This document shows positions 62,726 through 64,000 of a stretch of DNA of 64,000 nucleotides, in pieces. Under the pieces are notes generated by a model. The model searched no databases and was not told the DNA's origin. It was given only the letters and a program-made list of their open reading frames with translations. Made by a program: the position numbers and the translations under genes. Every line of letters begins with the position of its first letter. Position 1 is the first letter of the stretch. The DNA is taken from assembly GCF_017163935.1 (NCBI RefSeq), contig NZ_JABVZR010000002.1, positions 2,294,001 through 2,358,000 on the forward strand. The letters run 5' to 3'. This stretch comes from Novosphingobium terrae. Its GTDB lineage: Bacteria > Pseudomonadota > Alphaproteobacteria > Sphingomonadales > Sphingomonadaceae.

Positions 62726-64000
62726 GCCGATGGAGGCGTCCAGCCGCCACCCAGAGCCTTGTAAAGCGCCGTGATCGCAATGGCGCGTTCGGTGCGGGCG
62801 TCAATCCATTCCGCTTCCCGGTCGAGCCGCGCCCTTTCGGCGACAAGAACATCAATATAGCCCGTCGCGCCCGCGCCATAGCGGCGTTCGGAGACATGGG
62901 CGGCAGCGCGGCTTTGCGCCACGCCTTCAGTGGTTGCGGTCAATCTGGCATCGGCTGTGCGGAGTATCTCCAGCGCATCGTCGATCTCGTGCCAAGCGCG
63001 CAGCACCGTTTCACGATAGCGCAAGGCGGCAATTTTCTGCTCTGACTGCGCCAGTTCGAGCCGCCCTTTGAGGCGGCCCCCCTGAAAAATCGGCAAGGAC
63101 AGCACCGGTCCGGCCACGAACTGGCGTGCGTTCCACAGTGGGAAGTCCGTCGCCGTGACCGACTGCAGGCCAAAGCTGCCGCTCAGCGTGATCGAAGGAT
63201 AGAAATCGGCCTTTGCCGCGCCAATCCGTGCTGTGGCGGCATGGAGCGCGGCTTCGGCGGCCTGAATGTCCGGGCGGTGCCGGGCAAGGTCGGAGGGCAG
63301 GGCGGCGGGCAGCGTGGTGGTTTGCACGCTGACCGTGGTTGGCACAGCCAGCATGGCGTCGAGCGCATGCGGTTCGAGTCCCGCGAGCAATGCCAGTGCA
63401 TTACGGGCCTGCGCCGCCTCGCGTTCGGCGAGAGGCAACTGGGCATCGATTGCGGCAAGCTGGGTGCCTGCAGTCGCCGCATCGAACCGTGTGGCGGCCC
63501 CGCTCGAAAGGCGGCGCTGTGCGATATGCTCTCCGGCGGCGACGGCCTTGCGGTTGTCATGCAAGATCGTCAGGCGCGCCTCGGCGCCGCGCAGCCGCAT
63601 ATAGGTCCGGGCCACTTCGGCGCTCAGCGAGATGCGGGCGGCATCGCGCTGAAGCACGGCTTCCTGTGCTTCGGCGCGGCTCGCCTCGCGAATGCGGCGG
63701 GCCTTGCCCCACAGGTCCAGTTCCCAACTGGCGTCGAAGCCGGCCTGGAACAGATCATAGTCATCCGATTTCGAACTGGTCGGCAAGGTCGAGGTGCCGA
63801 AAGGATCACCACCGCCTGCAGCGGAAGCGGAGGGGCTCCCCGCGCCGGTCAGTGCAAGGATGCCGTTGGGGCTGGCTCTTTCGCGCTGATAGGAGCCTCC
63901 GCCAGCGATACGGGGGTGTCCGACAGCGCCGGCGATACGATCCTGCGCACGGGCGCTGCCTATGCGGGCACTTGCCTCGGCCAGATCGAGATTGCCGCCG
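62722..64000 (-). CDS. outer-membrane channel of the OprM/NodT family (5' end outside window)
   Basis: The frame is open to the right edge; ~425 residues are visible without a start. It shows the typical order of an RND/EmrAB-type outer-membrane factor: DLAEASARIGSARAQDRIAG, then GFDASWELDLWGKARRIREA, the helix RISLSAEVARTYMRLRGAEA, LARHRPDIQAAEAALHAATA, IGAAKADFYPSITLSGSFGL and LPIFQGGRLKGRLELAQSEQ, ending near GATGYIDVLVAERARLDREA. These trimers form the exit duct through the outer membrane. It is the first visible gene of the leftward operon and overlaps the MFS gene, so the three pump parts are made together. The signal peptide or lipobox lies outside the window. Confidence 0.9.
   Translation of the reverse strand, partial: GGNLDLAEASARIGSARAQDRIAGAVGHPRIAGGGSYQRERASPNGILALTGAGSPSASAAGGGDPFGTSTLPTSSKSDDYDLFQAGFDASWELDLWGKARRIREASRAEAQEAVLQRDAARISLSAEVARTYMRLRGAEARLTILHDNRKAVAAGEHIAQRRLSSGAATRFDAATAGTQLAAIDAQLPLAEREAAQARNALALLAGLEPHALDAMLAVPTTVSVQTTTLPAALPSDLARHRPDIQAAEAALHAATARIGAAKADFYPSITLSGSFGLQSVTATDFPLWNARQFVAGPVLSLPIFQGGRLKGRLELAQSEQKIAALRYRETVLRAWHEIDDALEILRTADARLTATTEGVAQSRAAAHVSERRYGAGATGYIDVLVAERARLDREAEWIDARTERAIAITALYKALGGGWTPPSA

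Overview
The window is GC-rich DNA from a Gram-negative alphaproteobacterium, most likely a sphingomonad (Novosphingobium/Sphingomonas type). The basis is the abundance of TonB-dependent receptors, two FecI/FecR/receptor sets, a large autotransporter, a tripartite EmrAB-type pump and the codon style; no rRNA or tRNA is present to confirm it. About 45 genes can be supported. There is no CRISPR array, recognisable insertion sequence, tRNA or rRNA.

Layout. (1) 1-6077: the 3' part of a tightly coupled operon of the MoxR / vWA / beta-propeller 'ternary' type: the C-terminus of a MoxR-like AAA+ ATPase, a small associated protein, a degenerate vWA protein with a propeller-like half, and a large membrane-linked bpX6-like protein. 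(2) 6307-15061: two back-to-back paralogous iron-signalling sets (FecI sigma, FecR anti-sigma, STN-type TonB receptor) transcribed away from a shared region with Fur-box-like palindromes; the right-hand receptor is broken by one in-frame amber codon. (3) 15192-23796: gene fragments, a small hypothetical protein, a 945-residue carbohydrate-type TonB receptor with a LacI-type operator candidate, an orphan TRAP solute-binding protein with a divergent TetR regulator, a Ser/Thr-rich small protein and a truncated ECF sigma factor. (4) 23841-35697: cell-surface material, namely a 2423-residue autotransporter with a ParB/sulfiredoxin-like N-terminal domain, a protein with haemolysin-related repeats, and an internally duplicated low-complexity protein. 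(5) 36032-49455: housekeeping and stress functions (ArsB-like permease with an MFS pump, trypsin-like protease, soluble chemoreceptor, FNT channel, glutathione peroxidase, His/Pro-rich lipoprotein, Kup potassium transporter). (6) 50331-55615: two DHA2-type drug exporters, an EamA exporter and a LysR regulator. (7) 55941-64000: eight co-directional genes reading leftwards: outer-membrane channel, MFS pump, HlyD adaptor, an ABM-DapF fusion, a methyltransferase, an exported PhzF-like protein, a YbaK-type deacylase and a GST that carries an in-frame amber codon.

The most interesting points are the MoxR ternary operon (a family proposed to act in conflict or defence), the right-end operon that joins a tripartite exporter to amino-acid-isomerase-like enzymes and a tRNA-editing deacylase, the ParB-like autotransporter, and the two separate genes each interrupted by a single TAG where relatives have, or plausibly have, glutamine. 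TAG also ends intact genes here, so the interruptions are probably mutations or sequencing errors rather than recoding, but this should be checked.
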